Assembly (NCBI GenBank): GCA_022432975.1
Contig: CM039503.1
Coordinates: 49,021,259-49,085,258 of the forward strand
Direction of reading: 5' to 3'
DNA length: 64,000 bases
Origin: Begonia masoniana
Lineage: Eukaryota > Streptophyta > Magnoliopsida > Cucurbitales > Begoniaceae
A model generated the notes under the pieces. It saw only the letters and a list, made by a program, of their open reading frames with translations. It did not search any database and was not told the origin of the DNA. Every line of letters starts with the position of its first letter. The stretch's first letter is position 1. This document shows positions 11,601 to 22,754 of the stretch, one piece after another. A program made the position numbers and the translations under genes.

Positions 11601-13063
11601 TGAGCTTTTAAGGAAGATATAACAGGCATACGGTGTTTCTTCGGTACCGCCTGATAAGAGAATTCTACTTCATTCGGGCGTTTAAACGACACTAGCCCGG
11701 ACCTAAAGTCGATGGTGGCATGATGTCTAAACAGCCAGTCCATCCCCAGAATGACATCGTACCCTTTCATACCAATAACGATAAGGTTGGCGTACAACTT
11801 TTGGTTTCCTACTGACACTATATCACCCCTTACAACCTGCTCGGAGTGCATAAACTCTCTTGACGGTAGCATGATGCAATAGGGCTGATCTGACGATGTG
11901 CAATTAACATTCTGTCTAACTACGAAGTCCATGGCCACAAACGAATGTGTGGCCCCCGTGTCCCATAAAGTATAAGCAGGTACCTCATACACCAAAATTG
12001 TACCTGTGATTGCTGTGTGCAGATCAGCATCATCAACATCTTCCATCATTGCAAAAACTCTGGGTACGGCTTGACCTGTTCTGGTGTCGGGCATTGGGCA
12101 ATCCCGAACAAGATGGCCTACTTTGCCGCATCGGAAACATTGGCCTGTAGCAAGCCTGCATTCTCCTTTGTGAGGCTTCTGACACCGCGGGCATACTAGA
12201 GGTTGAGGAGCCCCCATTGGTCTCTTGCCCTTATCTTGATACAGGACAGTGTCATTGGGCCTCTTAATGCCCCTGTTTTGCTGCTGTTGGGGTTGAAAAT
12301 TCTGGCCTCTTTGCTGTTGTTGTTGTTGTTGTTGAGAAACATTTCTAATGATCCCTCTTGGTGGATCTCTCTGTCTCTGGAACTTCATTTCTAAGGCCTC
12401 TAACTGATAAGCCTTGGCCACCACTTTCACATATGGTGCCTCATCAAAACCTCCAGTTGTGATCCCTCGCAGAAGGTCCATCTTTAAACCTTGAATAAAC
12501 TGGTGCACCTTGTTCTCATCAGTGGCCACCATGTGTGTTGCATATCGGGATAATGACTCAAATTTCTGAACATATTCAGCCACCGACCCATACTGTCGCA
12601 GCCGAGAGAATTCAAGCAACTTTTCCTTCCTCACTCCCCGATCAAAGTACTTCTCGTAGAAGATCTTCGTGAATCCTTCCCAGCTTAATGCCACTGTAGT
12701 TGACTGTACTGTGTCCCACCAAAATCCCGCACTTTCGGTGAGATAGAACGTGGCGCAAATAACTTTCTTGTTGTCTTCTACTTCTGCATATCCAAACATT
12801 TTCTCCATTGTTCGAATCCAAGTTTCAGCACGGGTCGGGTCTGTAGACAGTCCATCGAATGAAGGCGGCTGGAGTCGCCGGAACCTCTCTACACTGTTGT
12901 CACGTGGGGCATTAGTATGATTGTTGTTTCCGTGGTTATTGTTTCTATCATCTTCTCTGGCCATCATGCGTTCAACCATGCGTGACTGTGCACCCACCAG
13001 TTCTGTTAGTCGGTCAATGGCTCGAGAGCTTTCGCTTGACTCTTCTTGATATCCTCTCACCAT
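8624..13063 (-). pseudogene. Gypsy-1 gag-pol polyprotein with two nonsense codons
   Basis: 1,479 codons in one frame from ATG at 13063 to TAG at 8624, interrupted only by TAA at about 9374 and TAG at 8702-8704. Order: gag (residues 1-290, with a Gln-rich tract), zinc knuckle [14 protein letters not shown] (about 312), aspartic protease WDTGATHSF, reverse transcriptase ([13 protein letters not shown]), RNase H ([14 protein letters not shown]), integrase zinc finger ([17 protein letters not shown]), integrase core ([22 protein letters not shown]), and a chromodomain-like tail. Both stops fit single C:G to T:A changes (CAA to TAA; TGG to TAG). The first stop cuts the integrase after its core. 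Otherwise full length. Confidence 0.93.
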
Positions 13064-13199
13064 TTCTAATAAACCCTATAAACGGAATAACCTAATTTAT
13101 TAAACAGAACTTTTACAGAAATTTTTAAACACTTACAGTTGGTGGAGCGATCTCACGTGGCGAGTTGCGCAGTCAGACATTTCACAGAATCGGTTTTAA

Positions 13200-13224
13200 A
13201 ACCTTGTCTCTTTGATACCACAAC
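13200..13224 (-). other. Primer binding site of Gypsy-1
   Basis: Minus strand reads, after the LTR end CGTCACA, gttg then tggtatcaaagag. This is complementary to the 3' end of plant initiator tRNA-Met with one mismatch. It fixes the 5' LTR at 13225 and the minus-strand orientation. Confidence 0.75.
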
Positions 13225-15792
13225 TGTGACGACCCGAAACCGAACCCGATCGGGGTCTGAGATCGGAGCCATCACTCCGGGACAGTGGACGGAAAACGGT
13301 GACTAGTTTTTTTTTTTGAACATAAACAGAGCAGACAACGTTACTGGAACAACTTATGAAAGCCAACTGAACTTTTAAAACTTTAACGGAAAACAGAATC
13401 GAATGACAGTAAACATGCACCATCATCGCAAACCCTATAAACGCAACTTTACAGAGAGGGAGAAACTACAGTGAGTAACAGAAAACATTTACAGGGAGAG
13501 AGAGAGTTCTCGGGTGTAGAAATTTAAAACAGGTTTCAATAATGGATAACAGAACAGAAATTAGCATAAGGCTGGCGGAGGAGGAACCAGGAAACATTGG
13601 CGGAAGACTTAGGCGAATAACCGACGGAAGACTTAGTTTAAAGGAGCAGCGGAAGACTTTGAATGACGTCAGCCGGAAGATGTAAATGCAAAGACAGAAG
13701 CGGAGATGACGTCAGGCGGAAGATTAGAACTATCGGTGGATTCAGATACGACAAAAGACGAACAGTATTCAGCGGAAGAGGCTGAGTAAAACTGGGCAGA
13801 AGAGGTGGTGACGTTAGCCGGAAGATGGGTGACGTCAGGCGGAAGACACAGACAGTAACTGAGATCGGATGAGGAGATGACGTCAGCCGGAAGATGGATG
13901 ACGTCAACCGGAAGATATAAGCATTATACTGGCGGAAAAACTGGGATGACGTCAGCCGGAAGACATATTTACACTGAGCGGATGACTTGGGTGACGTCAG
14001 CCGGAAGACGGAGTTTTAAACTGGGCGGAAGACTTATGCTGACATCAGCCGGAAGACATAAATTTTAAAGGCAAAATTTACAACTTTTACAGGGGGACAT
14101 ACGGGCAGGGAGCATCAAGCAGAAGACATAAGGGTTTCAGACCTTCAAACCCGATTCTAAACAAGGTTGTGGAACATACTTTGCAATTGACAGATTCAAA
14201 GAAACAGACTGCATGGATAGTTCCAAACTAGAAGCCATCCATGCACAAACTAATAAAAGGAAATCCCAGCAGTTTCAGAATAATTTCAATACATTCCAAG
14301 ACATAATTACAACTGTCAAATACAGAGGTTTTAGAATACACCAACAAAACCTATACATAAATCAGATTTCTAACAAAAATCCAGACAGAGTTTTGAAACA
14401 AAACACCAGAGTTCAGTAAAACCTACAGATATAAACTTTACTTAAAAACTGAAACCTCAGAGCAGAAACATGTCTGACTGCAACAACCACCCTGTGAGCT
14501 CGATCCACCATTTACATCAGATCATCATTTTGAGGAACAAGGTCCTCGGTTTCAGGTTCAGTACCTACATCAGAGAGTTCACCTATGAGTCTAAAACTCA
14601 GTAAGGACATAATCAGAATGCAGTGGTGCATATGCAATGCATGAACTTTCAGAAATTCAATGACAGAACAGAACATTACATTACAGTGGCAGAAGAATTA
14701 AGTGGGGCTTATAGGGGAGCTGGTTCAGTAGGTGCACTATCAGGCACGACAGTTTTCAGATTCCCAGGGAGGGATAAAACCAGAGGGTCCTTGCCAGGGA
14801 CAATATTTTCAGATTCCCAGGGAGGGATAAAACCAGAGGGGCCAATCCCCGTCCCACACTTAACCTGGTACATTTCAGTCGGATTTTATCTTATTAATTT
14901 CAAACAGTGTACAGAAATCTGTTTTTCCATGAATTTTCAGGAAAACAGTGCATGCATGAACGATGCCTGAACTTTAACTGGCAGATAACAGAATAAAACA
15001 ATAGACAGCAAAAGATAAATCAAAGCCAGACATTTCAGAACATAACTCTAACTCTTCTACCCAAAACAACCCGACAGAACAGAAAACCTAGTACCTCCTT
15101 GATGTAGGGCCTTAAGGGCCGGATCTATGCTTATGAACTTACCTGTTTTTCCCCGATGCAGTTAGCCGGAAAGCCTCGGAAATGTTCGAACCTGTACATG
15201 TACGTTCAGAAAATAAACAAGCTGCAAATGCTAACAAATAAGTCAGAAGAGTCTGTTCCAAACTCATTCAAACCCTTAGAAAACAAACCGGTGTGTTTTC
15301 ATCCAAAGACAGTGAGTTTTTTCCACAAAATACCATAACCCTAAACTTCAGGAAAAACCCACATTAAACTTGTCCAAACTTGTTAGCATTAGTAGATGTT
15401 TACCTTAGCGGAGGAGCAGGAGAAAATCTGAGGAGATCGAAGTAAATCTTCGATGGTTGCTTGTCGACTGGAAGAGAGAATACCGAGAAGAGAATGGAGA
15501 GAGAGCAGAGCAGAGAAGTGAAGAGGGTTTCACGTAGGGGAAGAACTTAACTTTTTCATCAAGTCGCCAGATGTCATTCAACCATTGGCTCACTTCCACC
15601 TACCTTAATTTCTCTCCAATTTACCCTTCCATGCATTTTAACTAAATGTTTAGTTTAGTTAGCCTTCAGTTCGGTTCTCTCCCCATTAAATGTTCCAAAG
15701 TTTACAATAAAATAGTTATTGTAATAATGGCAATTTAAATCCATACAATAATTCAATAGATTATCACATGGCAGAAAATGCCGGGTGTTACA
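13225..15792 (-). repeat. Gypsy-1 5' LTR
   Basis: 2,568 bp, nearly identical to 6011-8583. The main differences are a 5-bp deletion in the 13,680s and scattered transitions. It carries the same TGACGTCA array from 13664 on. The right end joins the MULE transposase. Confidence 0.92.
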
Positions 15793-17129
15793 TTAGTGTG
15801 CCAAAGAGTATATATGTGCTTGGCCACTTGCAAGGCGGGTTTGATGCAGTTTGGTTGCCCAATTATCTATTTGGATGGTTGTCACCTTAAGGGCTCGTGT
15901 CCCGGACAATTACTCGCAGCCGTTAGTATTGACGCGAACGATAGAATATATCCCGCTGTTGTTGTCAACGTTGAAAAAGAGACTGAGGAAACATGGACAT
16001 GGTTTTTGAAACTTTGAAGACATACTTGTACACTGAAGATGGAGCTGGATGGACGATTGTTTCGGATAGACAAAAGGTATATTGTTTAATTAAATTAGTT
16101 GTGGTGTAATTAAGGTGCGTAACTAACTTTGTTTTAATATCAGGGATTGAGAAATACTGTGGATGAAGAATTTAATGAATCCGAACACCGCTTTTGCCTC
16201 TGGCACATGTATGCAAACTTTAAAAGGCTATTTTAGGGGACATCATATAGAGAAGCAATGTGGAAGGCAGTTAGGGCGCCTACAAGAGCTCATTTCGATT
16301 AAGAATTGAGGAAATTAGATGAGCTCAGCCCGACTGCCCACGAATGGCTTCGAGGAGAAGAGTCTAGATATTAGACTAGTCATACCTTCTCTCCGATTCC
16401 CAAGTGCGAAATTGGCTTAAACAATTTGTGCGAGTCATTCAATGCACTTATATTGCCTGCCAGGGACAAACCAATCCTCACCATGTTCGAGACGATCCGA
16501 ACATACATGATGACTCGCATCGTTAAAAAATTTGAGAAGATGGCCCAATTAACGACCCTCTTGTGTCCCTAAATATATAAAAAGCTTGACAAACTAGTAG
16601 ATGCAGTTGCAAATTGGAGCCCTACGCTTGGGGGAGGTTCACGATTTCAGGTGAGCAACGACAACAAACAATTTGTTGTCAGCATGAATACGTGGGTGTG
16701 CGAATGTACTAGGTGGACTCTTACTAGAATCTCGTGTGTCCATGCCATTTCATGCATATTTTTCTTGAGAGTGCAACCAGAAATTTACTTGCATCCATAC
16801 TATCATCGGGTGACTTTGCTGTAAATGTACGCCAATTTTATTCAACTTGTGAACGACCAATTAATGTGGCCGAATGCGCCAGGTAGGGGGAACTCTTCCC
16901 GCCCAAAAGATATCGCCAACCTGGTGGGTCCAAGAAGACAAGAGTGCCAAATATCGATAAGTCGTCAAGTTCGGTAGCTAGTAGGCGAAACTCAAAGATG
17001 TCGTGTGGTATCTGTCGGTAGTACGGGCATAATAGTCGCACTTGTCATAATCGAGGATCCACTTCAGGCACTGCTACTTCCCAAGGAACGTTTATGGGTT
17101 ACAACACAAATGAGGGGACACAAATATAG
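15793..17129 (+). pseudogene. MULE transposase, catalytic and C-terminal half
   Basis: Continues the gene cut at 6010. Catalytic MULE domain: YLDGCHLKGSCPGQLL and DANDRIYPAVV, then TWFLKL. A typical intron (gt at 16077, ag at 16143) separates SDRQK from GLRNTVDEEF. Next come HRFCLWHMYANFK, CESFNALIL, a SWIM zinc finger (CECTRW...SCVHAI, about 16699-16750), and a C-terminal CCHC knuckle (CGIC..YGHNSRTC) with its Gln codon changed to TAG at about 17026. Several stops and one frameshift, near 16010, inactivate it. Ends at TAG 17127-17129. The terminal inverted repeats of the MULE were not found. Confidence 0.82.
16077..16143 (+). other. Intron in the MULE transposase pseudogene
   Basis: 67 bp, AT-rich, with donor aaag|gtatat and acceptor atatcag|gga. 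Removing it joins ...SDRQK to GLRNTVDEEF in frame, the usual order of this domain. Length and composition suit a plant intron. Confidence 0.6.
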
Positions 17130-17576
17130 TTCTAAACATTTCGCTCATGAACGCGTTGTCATTCTTTTTTAATATAGTTTTCATTATGTGAAGGAATCTA
17201 CGACGTTCAGCCGAGGCAGGAGCAGAAGAAATTGACTGTTGTAATTTGTGTTAGATTTCATCTATGTTAATGTAATTTAGAGATTTTTTCAAATTATAAT
17301 TGTTTAAATTAGTTTAAATAAATATTAATTATTTACTTGAATAACAATTTAAATACAATAAATAATTTGAAGAAAATAATTAATTAATTAATTAATTTTT
17401 TTATACTTTGTACATTAATTAATTGAAATTCATAACTTTATTTGAATACATTAATTAGTTAATAACTTAATAAAGTAATTATATTAATTAAAATTTATTT
17501 ACTACAAATTAATTTGAATACATTATTTTATTAATTTATTTACTACAAGATAATTTGAATGCATTAATAAATTAAT
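17130..17576. other. AT-rich non-coding stretch
   Basis: Very AT-rich, with short taattaat repeats near 17380-17400 and 17450-17560. No gene seen. It could include the 3' side of the MULE. The last nine bases (taaattaat) match seven of nine bases after the Pack-MULE right end. Confidence 0.6.
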
Positions 17577-17871
17577 GGGTAAAGTGCAATTTTGGCTCCT
17601 ACAACTAGGTTAAATGAATAATTTACACCGTAAAATTGGATAATGGGCAAGAACAACCTTAATGTAATGATAATGGGCAATATGGCCCATACCGTCATAT
17701 TTTCAGTTAAAAAGTTACGTTTTTTTCACGTGTTCATTTTTTCTTTCCGAAATGCCCTTAGACTCTTCTTCTCCAGCTCTCCTTCTCCGGCTTGAGTTCT
17801 TCTTTTTCTGGGTTGTGTTTTGGAAGGTGAGAAAATGCAGCTCCAAATCTCGCCCAGTTTGAAGCACGTAA

Positions 17872-17985
17872 ATGTGCTTCCCGAAGCTGTTCGTGCAGAA
17901 CAACAAGATTTTAGGGGTCAAACCGCCTGAAAGTTCTCGAGCTACAAGTCTAGTGAAGATTGATTTAAGTAATAATCTTCTTTCT
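17872..17985 (+). pseudogene. Captured leucine-rich-repeat fragment, LRR receptor-kinase type
   Basis: The plus frame reads KLFVQNNKILG, then ATSLVKIDLSNNLLSG, which fits the plant LRR consensus LxxLxLxxNxLSGxIP. It is about one and a half repeats and runs straight into the dehydrin sequence. The source is probably an LRR receptor-like kinase; the subfamily cannot be fixed. No kinase domain. A captured piece with no start of its own beyond a chance ATG at 17872. Confidence 0.5.
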
Positions 17986-18300
17986 GGATGCAGATCTCTA
18001 ATCATGTTGTTCTTTCTCCTTCACTTCCTCGGATTTGCAGTGATACCCAAAAAGCTTCTCTTTAATCTTATCCAGTAGTCCCTTCTTCTCCTTGGGCTCT
18101 CCGTCGTAGGTGACTATTTCAGCTGCAACACAATCGGCCGGAGGAGCGGGATAAGCTTCTTCTGTCTTCTTCTTACCAGGTAGTTTATCCTTTATTTTCT
18201 CCAGGAAGCCTTTCTTTTCCTTGGGTTGAACTGTCTTTGCGCACTCTACCTTGAACTCCTCGTATTTCTCGACCGGGATGGGGGTAACCTCTTTTCCTTC
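17977..18300 (-). pseudogene. Captured dehydrin C-terminal fragment, copy A
   Basis: Minus strand: a K-segment-like block KKGFLEKIKDKLPGKKK, a linker with EEAYPAPPADCVAAE, a second block KKGLLDKIKEKLFG, then YHCKSEEVKEKEQHD and a stop. Dehydrin K-segments (consensus EKKGIMDKIKEKLPG) form amphipathic helices that bind membranes and proteins under drought or cold. Two K-segments and the acidic spacer match the end of acidic (COR47/ERD10-type) dehydrins. The N-terminal part and S-segment are absent. The frame is open over this stretch, but there is no start of its own. Confidence 0.75.
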
Positions 18301-18336
18301 AATCCCTTCTTTTCTTTTTTCTTCTCTTTTTTCATC

Positions 18337-18619
18337 TTCTTTCTGGATGCAGATCTCTAATCATGCTGCTCTTTCTCCTTCACTTCCTCGGATTTGCAGT
18401 GATACCCAGGAAGCTTCTCCTTAATCTTATCCAGTAGTCCCTTCTTCTCCTTGGGCTCTCCGTCGTAGGTGACTGGTTCAGCGGCAACACATTCGGCCGG
18501 AGGAGCGGATAAGCTTCTTTTGTCTTCTTCTGTCTGGGTAGTTTATCCTTTATTTTCTCTAGAAAGCCTTTCTTTTCCTCAGGTTGAACTGACTCTGCGC
18601 ACTCTACCTTGACCTCCTC
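18337..18619 (-). pseudogene. Captured dehydrin C-terminal fragment, copy B
   Basis: A second, diverged copy of the same dehydrin piece, in the same orientation. EEKKGFLEKIKDKLPRQKK is in frame, but small indels (aggagcggataag against aggagcgggataag in copy A) shift the frame before the second K-segment. In this copy the segment end reads LPG, not LFG. The Pack-MULE therefore holds a tandem duplication of the captured piece. Confidence 0.7.
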
Positions 18620-18843
18620 GAAGAACGCAAGCCGGAGAAGGAGAGCTGGAGAAGAAGAGTCTAGGGGCATTTCGGGAAGAAAAAATGAACACGTGAAAAA
18701 ATGTGATTTTTTAACTGAAAATATGACGGTAGGAGTCATATTGCCCATTATCAATACATTAAGGTTGTTCTTGTCCATTATCCAAGTTTACGGTATAAAT
18801 TGTCCATTTCACCTAATTATAGAGGCCAAATTACAATTTACCC

Positions 18844-19150
18844 TCAAGTAATTAAGTAATTAATTAATTTTATATTTTATACATTAATCATTAATTTATT
18901 TGAATACATTAATGATATTATTGAAATTAATTAAATTGCATACAATTATAATTAATTATTTTAATTTATTTAAAACAAAAAAAAAATGAAAAATTAGACA
19001 GAATTTCGTTTGTTTTATGACTTTCTCATAGCTATCTTCAAATAGTTCCTGCAAATTCAAATAACATATATATACCCAAGGAGTTCCAGTGAAGTACAAA
19101 AAATAAAGTACATCACCCTGAAATAAAAGTACATCAAATGAAATACAAAA
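18844..19150. other. AT-rich spacer
   Basis: Alternating taattaatt stretches to about 19000, then sequence without a recognisable gene. Probably resembles the tract before the Pack-MULE because the element sits in AT-rich DNA. Confidence 0.5.
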
Positions 19151-19159
19151 TATAAACTA

Positions 19160-20477
19160 AACTAGTCTGGTGGTATATCATCGTCGTTGTCATCTCTGCT
19201 CGCCATCCAATCTCCCATATTCATAGTGACCTGTCTAATGAACTCACTGAGATAGTTCTATGACTCAACCACCTTCTTCTGGCCCACGATCAACTCCTCG
19301 ACCCTGCCCATGAGGAACTCAATCCTCTGCTCCATCTGTCGAAGCATCTGCTGCTGCTCCTGATGCATCTGTCGCTCCTCCAGTTGCATTTTCTGCTGCT
19401 CTTGATGCATTTGGTGCATCTGCTACATCATTTCCCAACTACTGCCAACCAGAGGTGCAATTGGCCGTGCCGTCGCGGTGGTGGGGGGCATCCTCCTCCA
19501 TCGGAGCATCCTGAGCTGGAGCGTCTCTGATCTCCCCCTTAAGCATCCAACACCCGGCGACCTCGACTAGACCCATCCTAAATAGATGAAGTCTGTCAAA
19601 TACATTCAAGTCTCAGGGAGCTCTCAACTGCTCTTTCATGGGTAGCTCAACCTTCGATCGCGGCACGAGCCTCCAAATCAATGAACCATACGACAGTTTT
19701 TGTTGTGTGTTCGCGCGATCTCATGCATGTGCCCTGATATCATGAACCCAGTGTCAAAGAGCGCGCCGCTATACATCTTCTTCATCACATAGAGATCCAT
19801 TCAGTTGACTAGATCTCTATGGCCATCCCTTGGCAGCAGGGAGTGGCTGATAAGGTTGTGAACAACCCGAGCTTTGGCGTTAAACTCCTTCGATTTCGGT
19901 TTGGTGAATTTTTCAATGTCTGAATTGCGGTGAACCTGTCTAAGAAATTGCAATCCCTCTGGTGTTCTAGCAAAAATCACACTCTTGAGAAGCATGATAT
20001 TATTGTACAGATCTCTCGTCAGTAAATCCCAGCAACTCGTTCACATGCCTTCCAAAAAAGCTAATATCATTACCGCATACATACAACTTCATACACCTCT
20101 CCCTCGCAGTGTTGGTCAAGTTCGCGTAAAATAAGCCAACAACTCAGTCACAGGTGTCTCCGCTCATGTTGTACAGCCCTTGCAAGACAATTCTATCAAA
20201 CATTTCATGGATCTGCAAAGACTCCCAACAAGTGAAGGTGACAATCTTTCCATAAATAATTGGTCGAACTGACATATCCCGATTGAACCTCTTTTTACAC
20301 TCCTCGCTTCAAAAATTGATCGAGAAATAACCTGGTGGTAGTCGCGGCACTTTGTCTGAAGGACCTGGTGACAAAGATCCTTGATTTATTGCTGGCTGGT
20401 TTGATGGTGGTCCCCGGTTTGATGAGCCAGCTTGTGTCGAGTGGTGATGACATTTGAACGCAATTTTGGGGGCCCAT
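19160..20477 (-). pseudogene. Decayed gene resembling a plant transposon-associated protein
   Basis: Minus strand, several frames. From the right: an N-terminal frame from 20477, then about 20000-19760 with FNAKARVVHNLISHSLLPRD followed by MDLYVMKKMYSG. This resembles the 'putative plant transposon protein' domain found in retroelement-linked genes. Next is a Gln/Met-rich coiled-coil-like stretch (about 19440-19300; HQEQQKMQLEERQMHQEQQ), and an acidic tail near 19180. Stops and shifts break it throughout. The domain name is from memory and unverified; it could be another low-complexity transposon gene. Confidence 0.35.
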
Positions 20478-20837
20478 TTCACAAAGTGGTCTCGGATTTT
20501 CAGAAAAATTGCCTTAGATTTGGGAGAAAAGGCTCAGGTTCTAGGATTTTTGGCAATTACAGGCTCGGGTTTTAGGATTTTTGACTTTTAGAATGGTCGG
20601 TTTTGAGATTTTCAGCGATTAGAAGGCTCGATTTTAGGCGATTCGAATTTTTGGCAATAGGGTTTTTGCGAGTGTATTTTGGGGTTCTCGACACTGAGGC
20701 TTCCAATTTTTGTGATTTTCAGCAACGAGAACACACCTTCGACGATTTTCGGGAAAAAATCAAAAACTTCGCCCTTTCTCTTCTCGGTTTCAAAATGCGG
20801 AGGAGGGCGAACAGGGGGCCAAGTTTTTAAATACAAA

Positions 20838-21262
20838 CGATGATTCGGCCCCCCCGTGTAAATATTTTGGCCCCCCGCGTTTAGAACTAGGCCAAAATGG
20901 AGGGGGCCGAGTTTGAAATTAGGCCCCCCGAATTATTACAATCTGCAGTTTGGCCCCCTGCGTCAATAATTCGGCCCCTCGGGTATAGAACATGGAAAAA
21001 TGGGGGGCCGAGTTTGAAATTTGGCCCCCCGCATTAAATTTTCTATGAAACACAAGGGGCCGAGTTAGATTTACGGCCCCTCGAAGTTTGTTCACGTGCA
21101 TTGCACGTGCTAGGGTGATCCAGTCCCTCCGCATCAAACCCCATATGATGTTGTGGGCCGAAGACGTGGCGCGACCCCCTGAATTGTATTCACCTGCATC
21201 ACACGTGCGAGAGGGCCAAAGCCCCCCGCATCTTCCCAGTGGAATGTGAGGGGCCGAAATTT
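20838..21262. repeat. GC-rich periodic array of GGCCCCC motifs
   Basis: Runs of G or C joined as ggcccccc or ggggggcc occur in pairs: GGCC at 20847/20869, 20905/20922, 20952/20973, 21006/21023 and 21058/21075. Spacing within pairs is 17-22 bp and pair-to-pair about 47-58 bp. The phrase ggccgagtttgaaat recurs at about 20906 and 21007. The array touches the truncated Gypsy-2 LTR at 21263. No coding. Confidence 0.65.
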
Positions 21263-22754
21263 TATATCACCTACACCATAGAAATAACACGTGAGCTAGG
21301 GGCTCAGTAAGTCTACGTGAATGCACGTGAATGCTATGCATGTACAGTTCCTAAATCATGCATCCTACCTTTTCGCTATACATTTCATTTCATTTAAGTC
21401 ACCGGGGATTCACTCTCAGTAGATAAAAGCGGCACATCCGGCGATTGGATAGCCATTTTCATCTACCCGGGGGGAAAACATGCTTCACCGGACAACCATG
21501 TCTGAACCACCGCCGCCGACGTGACCATCATACATACATTTCTTTACACTTTTCAATATGCTTTTCCTTTTAATGAAAACGTGCATGGAAATTCCTTTTC
21601 GTGCTTTTTGAGAAAACCATGATGCGTGGACACGTGTGATACAATGAACGACATCAAAACATAACAAGCAATAAACGAAAATGTTCCATAATTAAACTAA
21701 ACTAACTACCCGACCTATACCCAAAACAAACAAACATCTCCAAAATCCTCAAATCAACCAATTTTTATGGTGTAAGCAAAATCGGACAAGTAAGTCACGA
21801 AAACTTACCTCTCGTCCCGTGCACACCGAGCTCCTTGTTTCGAGCCTTGTCACCTAAAGCAAACCATAGCGTTCTTTTGTCAAAACCGAGCTTAAACATC
21901 AAATTTCGGTAATTTACGAAACTCCTAACTAAAGGAAATTTCCTAAAACTCTAATAAATCTCTCTCGGGCATTTCATCGAGTAACTTACGCTCAAAAATT
22001 CTCAAACTCCATTAATGGAGGTTTCACCAAGCTCCAAACCCAACTTTTCCAAACAAACGCCCAAATCATCCATTATTTCTGGTAATAAACGTTAACAAAG
22101 TAATTTCTAACGTTTCCTAACAAAACTCGACTATTTCTAAATTATGTAAATTGTTCAAACCTCTAAAAATCACGATCTAAAGCCGGAAAACCATAGATTC
22201 TTACCTAGAATCACGAGGGGAAGAGAACACGTGAAGGGAACTCGAAGATCGGAGGACAAAACGTTGAAGAGAAGGAGAATCACCGTGGAAGGGAGGCGTC
22301 GCCAGAGAAAAGGGATTTTCCCTTGTGAAAATCGTGAAGTGTGGGATAAAATGAAGGGTTTTGTGATTTTAATGAAATAGACTTGTCAATTTACTTATTT
22401 GCCCTTCGATTTAAATCTCTCGTTTATTCTATTATTCGTCTTTCGATTCGTTTTCTCCAAATTTTCTTATTTCACCAATAATTCTAATTTATTCCAAAGG
22501 CTCTAATAAAACTTTCCTTTCATCAAACGGATTTATTTTGCTATTTCTTCGAATTAAATCTCCATAGAGTCAAAACCGTAAACTTAAGCATTATATCTCG
22601 GTTTGCATTTCTTAAATTCCCATAATTCTCCCAAAATTCACATTAATTATAAGGATTCCAGTAAAACTCTCGGTTCGCAAAACAGACATATTTCGATTAT
22701 TTACAAATTGCCCTTGCGCGCACAAATTAAAAACCCATCAAACCGGGTGTTACA
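21263..22754 (-). repeat. Gypsy-2 3' LTR, truncated
   Basis: Matches 28674-30448 from tatatcacctacaccatag to the end GGGTGTTACA, minus the extra 283-bp copy present there. The part corresponding to 27412-28673 is missing. The polypurine tract follows at 22757-22770. Confidence 0.85.

Larger units (their letters stand above)
6011..15792 (-). mobile_element. Gypsy-1: near-complete Ty3/gypsy element (Tekay/Del-like)
   Basis: 9.8-kb LTR retrotransposon on the minus strand: 3' LTR 6011-8583, polypurine tract just right of it, gag-pol 8624-13063, primer site about 13206-13220, 5' LTR 13225-15792. Domain order protease-RT-RNase H-integrase is Ty3/gypsy; the C-terminal chromodomain-like segment fits the chromovirus (Tekay/Del) branch. 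The two LTRs differ by only a few tens of bases by eye, including one 5-bp deletion in the 13,680s, so the insertion is recent. It has split a MULE transposase gene. Confidence 0.93.
17577..18843. mobile_element. Pack-MULE: non-autonomous Mutator-like element with captured gene pieces
   Basis: Two long inverted arms, 17577-17800 and 18620-18843 (about 224 bp, clearly alike by eye), begin gggtaaagtgcaattttgg and the matching gagggtaaattgtaatttgg. Long terminal inverted repeats of this size are the Mutator pattern. Flanking nine-base words taaattaat and tcaagtaat agree at seven of nine sites, fitting an aged 9-bp duplication. There is no transposase inside. The interior is made of plant exon pieces: an LRR fragment on the plus strand and dehydrin sequence on the minus strand in two tandem copies. 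Confidence 0.8.

Noticed and set aside
15793..15797. ttagt as right target duplication of Gypsy-1
   Set aside because: Does not match the left flank; acatt (15790-15794) does, and it restores the MULE frame.
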